The position numbers and the translations under genes are program-made. DNA of 64,000 bases from Janibacter indicus (lineage in GTDB: Bacteria; Actinomycetota; Actinomycetes; Actinomycetales; Dermatophilaceae): assembly GCF_900176385.1 (NCBI RefSeq), contig NZ_FWXN01000003.1, positions 274,300-338,299 on the forward strand. The letters are read 5' to 3'. Shown here piece by piece: positions 41,564 through 50,848 of the stretch (position 1 is the first letter of the stretch; the number at the start of each line of letters is the position of its first letter). The notes under the pieces are model-generated. The model had not been told where the DNA came from, searched no databases, and was given only the letters and a program-made list of their open reading frames with translations.

Positions 41564-44500
41564 GTGGTTGAGGACCTGGCGAGCGTGCACTTGCGGCGAC
41601 CCGTGACGAAGGGGGCGGGCGCCCCCCTTCGTCATGACGAGGAGCAGGCGCGCGCCATCGCCTCCCGGGCCGACCTCGTGCGGGTGCTCGGCGCCCCCGG
41701 CACCGGCAAGAGCACGGTGGCCGTGGCCGCGGTCCTCGACCGGGTGCGGCGGGGGGAGTGCCGGCCCGACGAGGTGCTGCTCGTCGCCGCGACCCGGCTC
41801 GCCGCCGCCGAGGCACGCGATGCCGTGACCGCCGGCCTCACCGGGGCGACGACCGAGCCGATGGCCCGCACGATGCAGTCGCTCGGCTTCGCGGTGCTGC
41901 GGCAGCAGGCGGCGCTCCTCGGCCAGCCGGCGCCGCGCCTGCTCTCCGGCGCCGACCAGGACCTCGTCCTCGGCGAGCTGCTCGCCGGCCACCGCGAGTC
42001 CGGCGGCGGGCCGGCGTGGCCCGACGACCTCGCCGAGGCGCTGCCCACCCGCGGGTTCCGCGAGGAGCTGCGCGACCTGCTCATGCGGGCCATCGAGCAC
42101 GGCGTCTCGCCCGACCACCTGGCGACCCTCGGGCGCGAGCACGGGCGGCCCGAGTGGGTCGCCGCCGCGCAGGTTGCCCGCGAGTACGACGAGGTGACCG
42201 CGCTGTCGCGGCCGGGGGCCTTCGACCCGGCGTGGGTGCTCGCGGCCGCGGCCGAGCTGCTCGAGGACGACCCCGAGGCCCGCGACCGGGTGCGGTCCGG
42301 GCTGCGCGTCGTCGTCGTCGACGACGCCCACGAGCTCACCGCGCCCGCGGCCCGGCTGCTGCGCGTGCTCACCGGCAGCGGCGTCGACCTCGTCCTCGTC
42401 GGCGACCCCGACGCGACCGTCCAGGGCTTCCGCGGGGCCGACCCGCACCACCTCGTCGACCCGTGGCCCGGGCGCGAGGAGGAGACCCACGTCCTCACGC
42501 GGGGCCACCGGCTGCCCGCGGCCGTGCACGCCGCGGCGGCGCGGGTGACGCCCAAGATCGCCGCGCTCGGGGGTGGCGTGCAGCGCGGGGCGGCACCCGC
42601 GGTCGACGGCGGCGTCGTCGAGGCCCACGTGCTCCACTCGAGCGCGCAGGAGGCGGCCTTCGTCGCCCACGAGCTGCGCGCCGCGCACCTGCTCGGCGGT
42701 GTCCCGTGGCGGCAGCTGGCGGTCGTCGTGCGCGGCTCGGCCAGGCAGGCGACGCTGCGCCGGGTGCTCGCCGCGCGCGGGGTGCCCGTGCAGGGTGACG
42801 CCCACCGGGTGCCGGTGCGCGACGAGCCGGCGGCCCGGCCGCTGCTGCAGCTGCTCACCGCGGTCGTCGACCTCGCGCGCGGCCGCGTCGACGTGCTCGA
42901 GGCCCCCGACGTGCTCGACCTGCTGACCAGCCCGGTGATCGGCGCCGACACCGTGGCGGTCCGTCGGCTGCGGCGGGTGCTGCGCCACGAGGAGCTCGTC
43001 GCCGGGGGCGTGCGCACGAGCGACGAGCTGCTCGGTGAGGTCGTCCTCGACCCCGAGCGGCTGGTCCATTTGGGTGACGACGTGGGCCCCCTTCGTCGTC
43101 TGGCTGTGGCCCTCGCGGCGGGGCGGGCGGCAGCCACCACGACCGAGACCGGCTGGGCCCCGGGCGTGTCCGCCGAGTCGGTCCTGTGGGAGCTGTGGCA
43201 GGCGCTCGAGGTCGCCGACGCCTGGCGCTCAACGGCGCTCGCCGGTGGCTCGGCGGGTGCCCGGGCCGACCGTGCCCTTGACGCGGTCGTCGCGCTCTTC
43301 GACGCCGCCGCCGCCCACCAGGACGCCCTGCCCGCGTCCGGGCCCGACGCCTTCCTCGACGCGGTCGCCGGGCAGGCCGTCGCCGCCGACTCGCTGGCGG
43401 CCCGCAGCCCCGACGCCGACGCGGTCTCCCTCGTCACCCCGCAGACCGCCGCCGGACGCGAGTGGCACACCGTCGTCGTCGCCGGGGTGCAGGAGGGCGT
43501 GTGGCCCGACCTGCGGCTGCGCGGCTCGCTGCTGGGCTCTGAGCGGCTCGTCGACGTCGTCACCGGTCGCGACCGCACGGGTGCCGGTGCGGCGACCGCG
43601 GTGCGCCACGACGAGACGCGGCTCTTCCACGTCGCGCTCACCCGCGCCACCGAGCGGGTCGTCGTCACGGCCGTCGCGGCCGAGGACGAGCAGCCCTCGG
43701 TCTACCTCGACGTCGTCGACCCGCGCGACGACGACGGCAGCCGGCGCGAGCCGACCGACGTGCCGGCGCCGCTCGACCTCACCGGGCTCGTCGCCGTGCT
43801 GCGGCAGCGGCTCGCGAGCACCGACTCCGGGGTCGTGGCCCGCGCGGTCGCCGGCCTGGCGCACCTCGCCGCGGCCGGCGTGCCCGGGGCGGCGCCGTCG
43901 ACGTGGTGGGCCCTGCGCGACCTCAGCGACACCCGGGCGCTGCGCGGCCCCGACGACCCGGTCCGCGTCAGCCCCTCGCGGGTGGCGCTCTTCGGCGAGT
44001 GCTCGCTGCGGTGGCTGCTGCAGTCGTCGGGCGGAGACGGTCCGAGCAGCGTCTCGCAGGAGGTCGGCACGCTCGTCCACGACATCGCCCACGAGCTCGG
44101 TGACGCGGGGGAGGCGGCCTTCCTCGCGGAGCTCGAGCGGAGGTGGCCCGAACTGGGGATGGCCCCGGGGTGGGTGACCGACCAGAAGCTCGAGCGGGCC
44201 CGTCAGATGGTGCACTGGCTGGCCGAGTACCACCAGCGGGCCCGGGCCGAGGGGTGGCGCCCGGTCGCGACCGAGGCGGGCTTCCGGGTCGAGCTCGGGC
44301 GCGCGGTGCTCGGCGGCAGCGTCGACCGGCTCGAGGTCGACGAGCAGGGGCGGTTGCGGGTCATCGACTACAAGACCGGGGCGTCCGCGCCCACGGCCGC
44401 CGAGCTCGTCGAGCACCCGCAGCTCGGCTCCTACCAGGTGGCCATCGCCGAGGGCGGCTTCGGCGAGCATGGGCGCGAGGGCGCCGGTGCGGCGCTCGTC

Positions 44501-44716
44501 CACCTCGGGCGGGCCCGCACCTCCCGCAACGCCGTGCAGGAGCAGCAGCCGATCGCCGACAGCGACGAGCCGCGCCACTTCCACGACCTGATCACCGACA
44601 CGGCCGACGGCATGGCCGCGGCGACCTTCGTCGCCCGGCCCGAGGACAACCGGTGCCGCATCTGCCCGGTCCGCTCGTCCTGCCCCGCCCACGAAGAAGG
44701 AGGCCGACTGCGATGA
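41564..44716 (+). CDS. adnA: AdnA-like subunit of the AdnAB helicase-nuclease
   Basis: A 1050-residue UvrD-like motor fused to a RecB-type nuclease, the partner of AdnB in resecting double-strand breaks. Walker A is VLGAPGTGKST (about 42-52) and motif II reads VVVVDDAHEL. A C-terminal PD-(D/E)xK nuclease (RVIDYKTGASAP at about 928, then QLGSYQVA) is wrapped by an Fe-S cluster of one Cys in GECSLRW and CRICPVRSSC. Order and overlap with the next gene match Rv3202c-Rv3201c. Codons 15-24 contain an inverted CGAAGGGGG pair, so the extreme N-terminus is shaped by that repeat. GTG start. Confidence 0.87.
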   Translation: MVEDLASVHLRRPVTKGAGAPLRHDEEQARAIASRADLVRVLGAPGTGKSTVAVAAVLDRVRRGECRPDEVLLVAATRLAAAEARDAVTAGLTGATTEPMARTMQSLGFAVLRQQAALLGQPAPRLLSGADQDLVLGELLAGHRESGGGPAWPDDLAEALPTRGFREELRDLLMRAIEHGVSPDHLATLGREHGRPEWVAAAQVAREYDEVTALSRPGAFDPAWVLAAAAELLEDDPEARDRVRSGLRVVVVDDAHELTAPAARLLRVLTGSGVDLVLVGDPDATVQGFRGADPHHLVDPWPGREEETHVLTRGHRLPAAVHAAAARVTPKIAALGGGVQRGAAPAVDGGVVEAHVLHSSAQEAAFVAHELRAAHLLGGVPWRQLAVVVRGSARQATLRRVLAARGVPVQGDAHRVPVRDEPAARPLLQLLTAVVDLARGRVDVLEAPDVLDLLTSPVIGADTVAVRRLRRVLRHEELVAGGVRTSDELLGEVVLDPERLVHLGDDVGPLRRLAVALAAGRAAATTTETGWAPGVSAESVLWELWQALEVADAWRSTALAGGSAGARADRALDAVVALFDAAAAHQDALPASGPDAFLDAVAGQAVAADSLAARSPDADAVSLVTPQTAAGREWHTVVVAGVQEGVWPDLRLRGSLLGSERLVDVVTGRDRTGAGAATAVRHDETRLFHVALTRATERVVVTAVAAEDEQPSVYLDVVDPRDDDGSRREPTDVPAPLDLTGLVAVLRQRLASTDSGVVARAVAGLAHLAAAGVPGAAPSTWWALRDLSDTRALRGPDDPVRVSPSRVALFGECSLRWLLQSSGGDGPSSVSQEVGTLVHDIAHELGDAGEAAFLAELERRWPELGMAPGWVTDQKLERARQMVHWLAEYHQRARAEGWRPVATEAGFRVELGRAVLGGSVDRLEVDEQGRLRVIDYKTGASAPTAAELVEHPQLGSYQVAIAEGGFGEHGREGAGAALVHLGRARTSRNAVQEQQPIADSDEPRHFHDLITDTADGMAAATFVARPEDNRCRICPVRSSCPAHEEGGRLR
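41605..41633. repeat. Inverted motif pair inside the adnA coding region
   Basis: GACGAAGGGGG and CCCCCCTTCGTC face each other across a 6-base spacer. They are translated within VTKGAGAPLRH near the N-terminus. Confidence 0.8.
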
Positions 44717-47700
44717 GCCACCCGCCCCGCATCTCCGCCGTCGACCTGGCCCGTGCCCTCGGTCAGGAGCACCCGCCGACCGACGAGCAGCGCGAGATCA
44801 TCGAGGCACCGCTCGAGCCGCTGCTCGTCGTCGCCGGCGCCGGCTCGGGCAAGACCGAGACGATGACCGCGCGCGTCGTGTGGCTCGTGGCCAACGACCT
44901 CGTCACCCCCGAGCAGGTCCTCGGTCTGACCTTCACCCGCAAGGCGGCCGGCGAGCTCGCCGAGCGGGTCGGTCGACGTCTGGCGACGCTCGAGTCGGCG
45001 GGGGTGTGGTCGCCGCCGCAGGAGCCCGACGCCGACGGACTCGGTGGCACCCCGACGATCTCGACCTACCACGCCTACGCCGGTCGCCTCGTCCGTGAGG
45101 GCGCCCTGCGCCTGGGCTACGAAAAGGACAGCCGCCTGCTCTCCGAGGCCGCCACCTGGCAGCTCGCGCACGAGGTCGTCGTCGCCTGGGACGGGCCGAT
45201 GGCCGACATCGACAAGACCGAGTCGACGGTGACCAATGCCGTCGTCTCGCTCGCGGGCGAGCTCGCCGAGCACCTGCGCTCGCCGGCCGAGGTCGACGAC
45301 TTCGCCCGGCGGACCCTCGCGCACCTCGAGGGCGTGGCCGCCGCCGGCAAGGACTTCACCAAGGACTTCCGCGGCAAGGTCATGACACCCATGGCGCAGC
45401 AGCGTCTCGTGCTGCCGATCGTCGAGCGCTACCGCGAGGTCAAGCGCGAGCGGTCGGTCATGGACTTCTCCGACCAGATGGCGCGCGCGGCCGCCCTGGC
45501 GACGCGCTTCCCCGACCTCGGGCAGGCCGAGCGCGACCGCTTCCGGGTCGTGCTGCTCGACGAGTTCCAGGACACCTCCGAGGCGCAGCTGGTCCTCATG
45601 CGCGAGCTCTTCGCCCCCGCCGGGCAGGCCCCGGCCGCGGTCACGGCCGTCGGCGACCCGCACCAGTCGATCTACGCCTGGCGCGGGGCGAGCGCGACGA
45701 CGCTGGCGACCTTCCCGCGGTCCTTCGCCACCGCCGGCGAGGCCGCCCCCGTCAAGCACCTGTCGACGAGCTGGCGCAACGACGAGTCGATCCTCGCCGT
45801 CGCCAATGCCGTGGCCGGACCGCTGGGCGCCGTGAGCGGTGTGCCGGTGACCCCCCTTCGTCCTCGCCCCGGGGCCGGGCAGGGGCAGGTGCAGGCGCTG
45901 CGGGTCGAGACCGCCCACGACGAGGCGGCACAGGTCGCCGAGTGGATCGCGACCCGGCGCGGCGACGGGCGGCGCACGGCGGCGGTGCTGTGCCGCAAGC
46001 GCAGCCAGTTCACCCTCGTGGCCGAGGCGCTCGCGGCACGCAACATCCCGCACGAGGTCGTGGGGCTCGGCGGGCTGCTGCTCACGCCCGAGGTCGCCGA
46101 CGTCATCTCGCTGCTCACGGTCGTGCAGGACCCCTCGCGCGGCGACCGGCTCATGCGGCTGCTCACCGGGCCGCCGGGGCTCCTCGGGCCGGCCGACCTC
46201 GACGGTCTCGGCACCTGGGCGCGACACCTCGCGCGCGAGGCGCGGGCCGAGCTCGGCGACGACGCGCCGCCGCCCGGGCCCGACGACACGGTGACGATCG
46301 TCGACGCGCTGGACCGGCTGCCCGAGCCCGGGTGGACCGGGGACGGCGGGCAGACGATCAGCGGCAGCGCGCTGCGCCGGCTGCAGCACATCGGGGCGAT
46401 GGTCGCGCGGCTGCGGCGGCAGGCCGGCGTGCCCCTGCCCGACCTCGTCGGGGAGGCCGAGCGCGAGCTCGGGGTCGACGTCGAGGTGCTCGCGCGCCCC
46501 GGCTGGTCCCCGGGAGCCGCGCGGGCGCACCTCGACGCCTTCGCCGATGTGGCGGCGCAGTTCGCCTCGAGCGCCGACCGTCCGACGCTCGGCGGGTTCA
46601 TCGACTGGATCGAGGCGGCGGTCGAGCAGGAGCGTGGGCTGGAGAAGCCGGTCGTCGAGCCGACCAAGGACGCCGTGCAGATCCTCACCTGCCACGCGGC
46701 CAAGGGGCTGGAGTGGGACGTCGTGGCCGTACCGGGGCTGACGGAGGGCGTCTTCCCGACGCACCTGTCACGCGCGTCGCTCAAGGACGGGCAGTGGGTC
46801 GTCGGCCAGGTCAACGACTCGGGATGGATCACCGGGCTCGACGGCGTGCCCTTCCCGCTGCGCGGCGACCGCGAAGGCCTGCCGCACCTCGACCTGTCCC
46901 TGGCCGAGACCAAGCCTCTGCAGGAGGAGCTGGGGCGCTACCGGGCCGACAACGGCGAGCACGGGCTGCTCGAGGAGCGGCGCCTGGCCTATGTCGCCTT
47001 CACCCGCGCACGCAGCCAGCTGCTCCTCGGCTCGTGGGTCTGGGGGGCGACGGGGCAGCAGCCGCGGCTGCAGTCACGCTTCCTCGACGAGGCGCTCGCG
47101 GCCGGGCCGGTCGAGGTGCTCGGCTGGGCGGACATGCCCGAGACCAAGGAGGCGACCAACCCCGCCCTCGAGGTCGGCCGGCAGGTGGTCTGGCCCGGCG
47201 GTGAGCCGGCGCCGGAGCGCCCTGTGCTGGAGGCCGCGGCGGCGGCGATGGCCGCGCGTGCCGGGACGGCTGGCGGTGACGGGGCGGCGGGCGCCGTGGC
47301 GGCTGACGGTGCCGGGGGAGGCGGCGACGCCGGTGCCGAGCCCGACGAGATCGACGCGACGATGCGGCTGCTCCTGCGGGAGCGGGAGCAGCGCCGTCGC
47401 GCCCGAGACGAGGACGTCGAGGTCGAGCTGCCCGCGCACCTGTCGACCTCGCAGCTCGTCTCGCTGGCGCGTGACGCCGGGGCCTTCGCCCTCGACCTGC
47501 GACGCCCGATGCCGCAGCCGCCGCAGGTGGCCGGGCGGCGGGGCACGGCCTTCCACGCGTGGGTCGAGCAGCACTACGCCGACGCGGGGCTGGTCGACCT
47601 GCTCGAGATGCCCGGCAGCGCCGACGAATCGCTCGGTGACGCCGACCTGGCCACGATGCAGGAGCACTTCCTGGCGAGCGAGTGGGCCGAGCGGGTGCCC

Positions 47701-48015
47701 CTCGAGGTCGAGCTCTCCCTCGAGACCGTCATCGGGGAGCACGCCGTGCGCGGCCGCGTCGACGCGGTCTTCGCCGACGACGACGGTGGCGTGACCGTCG
47801 TCGACTGGAAGACCGGCCGCCCGCCCCGGGGCGACGAGGCGCAGGTCCGCGCGGTCCAGCTGTCGGCCTACCGGATCGCCTACGCGCGGTGGCGCGGGCT
47901 CGACCCCGCCCGCGTCCGGGGGGCCTTCTTCCACGCCGCGACCGGCGAGACCACCCGCCCTCGCCTGCTCGACGAGGACGAGGTCGTGCGGCTCCTCGGG
48001 GAGGTCGTCGCCTGA
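44713..48015 (+). CDS. adnB: AdnB-like subunit of the AdnAB helicase-nuclease
   Basis: A 1100-residue protein with an active-looking SF1A motor and a C-terminal nuclease. Motifs: Q-like PPTDEQREII, I (VVAGAGSGKTETM), Ia (LTFTRKAAGELAERV), II (VVLLDEFQDTSEAQ), III (GDPHQSIYAWRGAS), IV (LSTSWRND), V (LTCHAAKGLEWDVV) and VI (VAFTRARSQLLL). The nuclease has VTVVDWKTGRPPRGDEAQVRAVQLSAYRIAY near residue 1040 (active-site Asp, Lys and Gln). In mycobacteria AdnB is the lead motor. The ATG overlaps the adnA stop by 4 bases. A glycine/alanine-rich linker at about 840-880 separates motor and nuclease. Confidence 0.92.
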   Translation: MSHPPRISAVDLARALGQEHPPTDEQREIIEAPLEPLLVVAGAGSGKTETMTARVVWLVANDLVTPEQVLGLTFTRKAAGELAERVGRRLATLESAGVWSPPQEPDADGLGGTPTISTYHAYAGRLVREGALRLGYEKDSRLLSEAATWQLAHEVVVAWDGPMADIDKTESTVTNAVVSLAGELAEHLRSPAEVDDFARRTLAHLEGVAAAGKDFTKDFRGKVMTPMAQQRLVLPIVERYREVKRERSVMDFSDQMARAAALATRFPDLGQAERDRFRVVLLDEFQDTSEAQLVLMRELFAPAGQAPAAVTAVGDPHQSIYAWRGASATTLATFPRSFATAGEAAPVKHLSTSWRNDESILAVANAVAGPLGAVSGVPVTPLRPRPGAGQGQVQALRVETAHDEAAQVAEWIATRRGDGRRTAAVLCRKRSQFTLVAEALAARNIPHEVVGLGGLLLTPEVADVISLLTVVQDPSRGDRLMRLLTGPPGLLGPADLDGLGTWARHLAREARAELGDDAPPPGPDDTVTIVDALDRLPEPGWTGDGGQTISGSALRRLQHIGAMVARLRRQAGVPLPDLVGEAERELGVDVEVLARPGWSPGAARAHLDAFADVAAQFASSADRPTLGGFIDWIEAAVEQERGLEKPVVEPTKDAVQILTCHAAKGLEWDVVAVPGLTEGVFPTHLSRASLKDGQWVVGQVNDSGWITGLDGVPFPLRGDREGLPHLDLSLAETKPLQEELGRYRADNGEHGLLEERRLAYVAFTRARSQLLLGSWVWGATGQQPRLQSRFLDEALAAGPVEVLGWADMPETKEATNPALEVGRQVVWPGGEPAPERPVLEAAAAAMAARAGTAGGDGAAGAVAADGAGGGGDAGAEPDEIDATMRLLLREREQRRRARDEDVEVELPAHLSTSQLVSLARDAGAFALDLRRPMPQPPQVAGRRGTAFHAWVEQHYADAGLVDLLEMPGSADESLGDADLATMQEHFLASEWAERVPLEVELSLETVIGEHAVRGRVDAVFADDDGGVTVVDWKTGRPPRGDEAQVRAVQLSAYRIAYARWRGLDPARVRGAFFHAATGETTRPRLLDEDEVVRLLGEVVA

Positions 48016-48130
48016 CCGCCGCGGTGCCGCCGCCCTGGTGGGCGGGGTGTCGGGGCGCGGGCGTGCCTACGCCGTTGCTCCGTACGGTGGGTCACGGTCA
48101 GGCCCCTCCCGTGGAGCCGGACCGGGTGAC

Positions 48131-48247
48131 TGCATTGCCGTAGGGCAATGCGGCGTGGTGATTGCATTGCCGTAGGGCAATGCGGCCTGGTGACTGCATT
48201 GCCGTAGGGCAATGCGACGTGGTGATTGCATTGCCGTAGGGCAATGC
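48131..48247. repeat. Array of four 20-nt palindromes, 32-bp period
   Basis: Four identical copies of GCATTGCC-GTAG-GGCAATGC begin (with a leading T) at 48131, 48163, 48195 and 48227, exactly 32 bases apart. The 11-base spacers differ slightly (GGCGTGGTGAT, GGCCTGGTGAC, GACGTGGTGAT). The array fills the gap between the convergent adnB and pseudokinase genes. The last copy runs directly into a CGAAGGGGG motif. Each copy folds into an 8-bp hairpin with a GTAG loop. Confidence 0.9.
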
Positions 48248-48264
48248 GAAGGGGGTGGGGCAGG

Positions 48265-49785
48265 TCAGCGGCGGGGGAGGACCGGGATGATGTCGTCGCC
48301 GTCGTCCTCGTCGTTGATCGGGACGATCTCGGCGGTCTCGTGGTCCCCGTGGCCCTGCCGCGGCACGGCCACGGGGACCTCCTCGGGCTCGCCTGCCTCG
48401 GTCGGCGCGCCTGCCTCGGCCGGTGCTTCCGCGGCCGCGTCGGTGGCCTCGCCCGCGTCGGTGGCCTCGCCCGCGTCCTGGCCGGTGTCCGCGTCGGTGG
48501 TCTCGCCCGCGTCCTGGCCGGTGTCCGCGTCCGCGTCGGTGGTCGCTTCCGTGTCGAGGTTCGCGTCGGTGGCGTCGTCCTCGGCGTCGGCAGCGGCCTC
48601 GGGGGCCTCGCCGTCGTCCGAAGGCTCGTCGACGGCGTCGGGTGCCTCGACCTTGACGGGCTGCGCGGGTCCGGTGGGCTCGACCTCGACGGCCTGGTCC
48701 TCGTCCGACTCGGCGGCCTGAGCCGCGGCAGCGGTGGCGACGGGCTGGGTGGTGGTCGTGCCGGCCTTCGCGTCGGGCGCGTCGTCGGAGGTCTCGTCGG
48801 GGGCCTCGTCCGCGGCGGGGTCCTCCCCCTTCGGCTCGGGGAGTCGGGACTGCTCGGCGGCCTCCTCGGCAGCCAGCTGCTTGTCGAGGCGACGCAGCTC
48901 GGCGGCGCGCTGCTCGGCGCCCGTGTCGTCACCGGCGGCGACGGCGACCATCATCGAGCGGACGAGCTGCATCTCGTGCACGAGCCGGGCCCGCCGCTGG
49001 AGGTGCTGGTCCGGGCGCTCGACCCGGGCGTGGGCATAGGCCTCGAGGACGGTGTCGAGCGCCTCAGGATGCAGTTCGCCGACGAGGGGGGCGAGGTCGT
49101 CGGCCGGGTCGGCGACCTGGGCCGACTCCCAGCCGAGCAGACCCTTGACGTCAGGCTCCTCGCCGTCGTCGGGAGTGGCCAGGACCGTGCCGGGGCCGAT
49201 GGCGCCGTGCGTCGGCGTCGCGGCGAAGCCCCACAGCGACGCGTCGTCGAGGATGCCCTCCCAGCGAGCGAGCAGCCCGGTGGGCACGCGGCCGGTGGCC
49301 GCCGCGCGGTCCAGCTCGGCGAGGCGACGGGTGCGGTAGGACGCCGCGTCGTAGACCGGGACACCGGCCTCCTCGTAGACGCGGGTGTCGAGGTTGTGCA
49401 GCTGGGCGAGCGCCCGGCCCAGTCCGGCGGCGAGCCGGGACCCGGGTGCGATCGACTCGAGGTCGACGAGCCGGCCGGTGAGGTAGGAGGTGACGCAGGC
49501 CCGTCCGCCCTCGGGCAGGGCCGCCCAGCCCCGGACCGCCGGGACGGGCATCGTCAGCCGCCGGGCGAGCAGCGCCAGGAGCGCGGCCGACTGCTCGAGC
49601 TGCGCGGACGCAGCGGGCGTGCGCGGGCTGCGCACCACCCACCGTCGGTGCTCGTGGTCCTGGACGAAGGCGACGTCGAAGGGGGAGACCGCCGGCGTCA
49701 CGACTCCTTCGACCGAGTCGGGGTCGAGGCCGGGCACGGCAGCGCTGGCCAGAGCGGCGAGAGTCAGCGGTCCACGAGAGGTCAC
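48265..49785 (-). CDS. Aminoglycoside-phosphotransferase-like pseudokinase with acidic tail
   Basis: A 506-residue protein. Residues 1-300 follow the APH/choline-kinase fold (FVQDHEHRRWVVRSPRT as the ATP-binding Lys/Arg region, GLGRALAQLHNL, then the catalytic loop). The loop reads HGAIGPGT (193-200) where active enzymes have HGDxHxxN. The metal-binding stretch is GWESAQVADPADDLA (from 218) where they have IDWExAxxGDP. Both essential Asp residues are lost, so catalysis is unlikely. Residues 330-500 are a disordered, very acidic repeat tail (ADTGQDAGETTDADTGQDAGE). It lies between adnAB and nudC-uvrD2. GTG start. Confidence 0.7.
   Translation of the reverse strand: MTSRGPLTLAALASAAVPGLDPDSVEGVVTPAVSPFDVAFVQDHEHRRWVVRSPRTPAASAQLEQSAALLALLARRLTMPVPAVRGWAALPEGGRACVTSYLTGRLVDLESIAPGSRLAAGLGRALAQLHNLDTRVYEEAGVPVYDAASYRTRRLAELDRAAATGRVPTGLLARWEGILDDASLWGFAATPTHGAIGPGTVLATPDDGEEPDVKGLLGWESAQVADPADDLAPLVGELHPEALDTVLEAYAHARVERPDQHLQRRARLVHEMQLVRSMMVAVAAGDDTGAEQRAAELRRLDKQLAAEEAAEQSRLPEPKGEDPAADEAPDETSDDAPDAKAGTTTTQPVATAAAAQAAESDEDQAVEVEPTGPAQPVKVEAPDAVDEPSDDGEAPEAAADAEDDATDANLDTEATTDADADTGQDAGETTDADTGQDAGEATDAGEATDAAAEAPAEAGAPTEAGEPEEVPVAVPRQGHGDHETAEIVPINDEDDGDDIIPVLPRR
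48437..48546. repeat. Tandem coding repeats in the pseudokinase tail
   Basis: Two 18-base units (48437-48454 and 48455-48472) followed by two related 36-base units (48473-48508, then 48509 onward, the second with a small insertion). They encode the repeated ADTGQDAGE-type acidic peptide. Length variation between strains is likely. Confidence 0.75.
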
Positions 49786-49886
49786 CCGCCCACCGTACGA
49801 GTCCGGCGGCCCGGAGGGCGGGAGCGACGCCCGTGACGCGAGGGATCCGTGGCGGGCCTACTGTGGGCGAGGTGGACCTCGAACCG

Positions 49887-50792
49887 ATGCGCGACCTGCC
49901 CATGACCGCCTCGGACACCGACCGCGACGGTGTGCGGCGGTCCGACCCCGACCTCCTGCCGCGGCTGCTCGCGGACCCGGCCACGCGCGTCCTCGAGCTG
50001 CGGGGCGAGCAGACCCCCCTTCGTCCTGACGGTCGGCTCGACCTGCGGCCGCCGCAGCCGGATGACGCCGACGGGCTGCTCGTCCACCTCGGTCTCGTCG
50101 ACGGCATCGCCCACGTCGCCACCTGCCACCCCGCGCCACCCCCGGAGCCGGTGCCGCGCGAGGAACGCCTGGACGCCGCCCCCTTCGCCGACCTGCGCAC
50201 CGTGGCCGCCCAGCTGCCGCCGCAGGAGGCGAGTCTCTTCGCGACGGCGCTCGGCCTGGCCAACTGGCACGTGCGCCACCCGTGCTGCCCGCGCTGCGGC
50301 GCCGCGACCGAGGTCGTCCAGTCGGGGTGGGTCAGGCGCTGCCCTCAGGACGGCTCCGAGCACTACCCGCGCACCGACCCGGCGGTCATCATGGCCGTCA
50401 CCGACGCCGCCGACCGGCTCCTCCTCGCCCGCAACATCGGCTGGCCGGAGGGTCGCTTCTCCGTCCTCGCCGGCTTCCTCGAGCCCGGCGAGACCATCGC
50501 CGGTGCGGTCGCCCGCGAGGTGTCGGAGGAGACCGGGGTGGCCGTGACCGACGTGCGCTTCGTCGCCGACCAGCCGTGGCCCTTCCCCGCGTCGCTGATG
50601 ATCGGCTGCACCGCACGCGCCACGACGACCGACATCACCCCGCAGCCCGACGAGATCGCCGAGGCGCGGTGGTTCACCCGCGAGGAGTTCCGCAGCCAGC
50701 TGCGCGAGGGCTACCTGCGGGCCGCGGGTCGGCTGTCGATCTCGTCGCGGCTCATCGAGGGCTGGCTCGGGCACCGGCTCGACGAGGTGTGA
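49887..50792 (+). CDS. nudC: NAD+ diphosphatase NudC (NADH pyrophosphatase)
   Basis: A 301-residue Nudix hydrolase that splits NAD(H) into NMN(H) and AMP and, in other bacteria, removes NAD caps from RNA. A zinc ribbon CCPRCGAATEVVQSGWVRRCP (about 135-155) precedes the Nudix box GFLEPGETIAGAVAREVSEETGV (about 198-220). The NudC-specific QPWPFPAS follows it. The ATG at 49887 was preferred, with GAGGTGG upstream. A GTG at 49872 is in frame and equally possible. Rv3199c lies next to uvrD2 in the same way. 56 bases separate it from uvrD2. Confidence 0.92.
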   Translation: MRDLPMTASDTDRDGVRRSDPDLLPRLLADPATRVLELRGEQTPLRPDGRLDLRPPQPDDADGLLVHLGLVDGIAHVATCHPAPPPEPVPREERLDAAPFADLRTVAAQLPPQEASLFATALGLANWHVRHPCCPRCGAATEVVQSGWVRRCPQDGSEHYPRTDPAVIMAVTDAADRLLLARNIGWPEGRFSVLAGFLEPGETIAGAVAREVSEETGVAVTDVRFVADQPWPFPASLMIGCTARATTTDITPQPDEIAEARWFTREEFRSQLREGYLRAAGRLSISSRLIEGWLGHRLDEV

Positions 50793-50848
50793 CCCCGGGC
50801 CCGCCCCTCGACGCGGGCGGTGTCCGTGACGGGTGAGAGAGTGCCGGG

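Noticed and set aside
48131..48247. Evenly spaced repeats resembling a CRISPR array
   Set aside because: Spacers are 11 bases and nearly identical, the repeat is a complete palindrome, and no cas genes are present.
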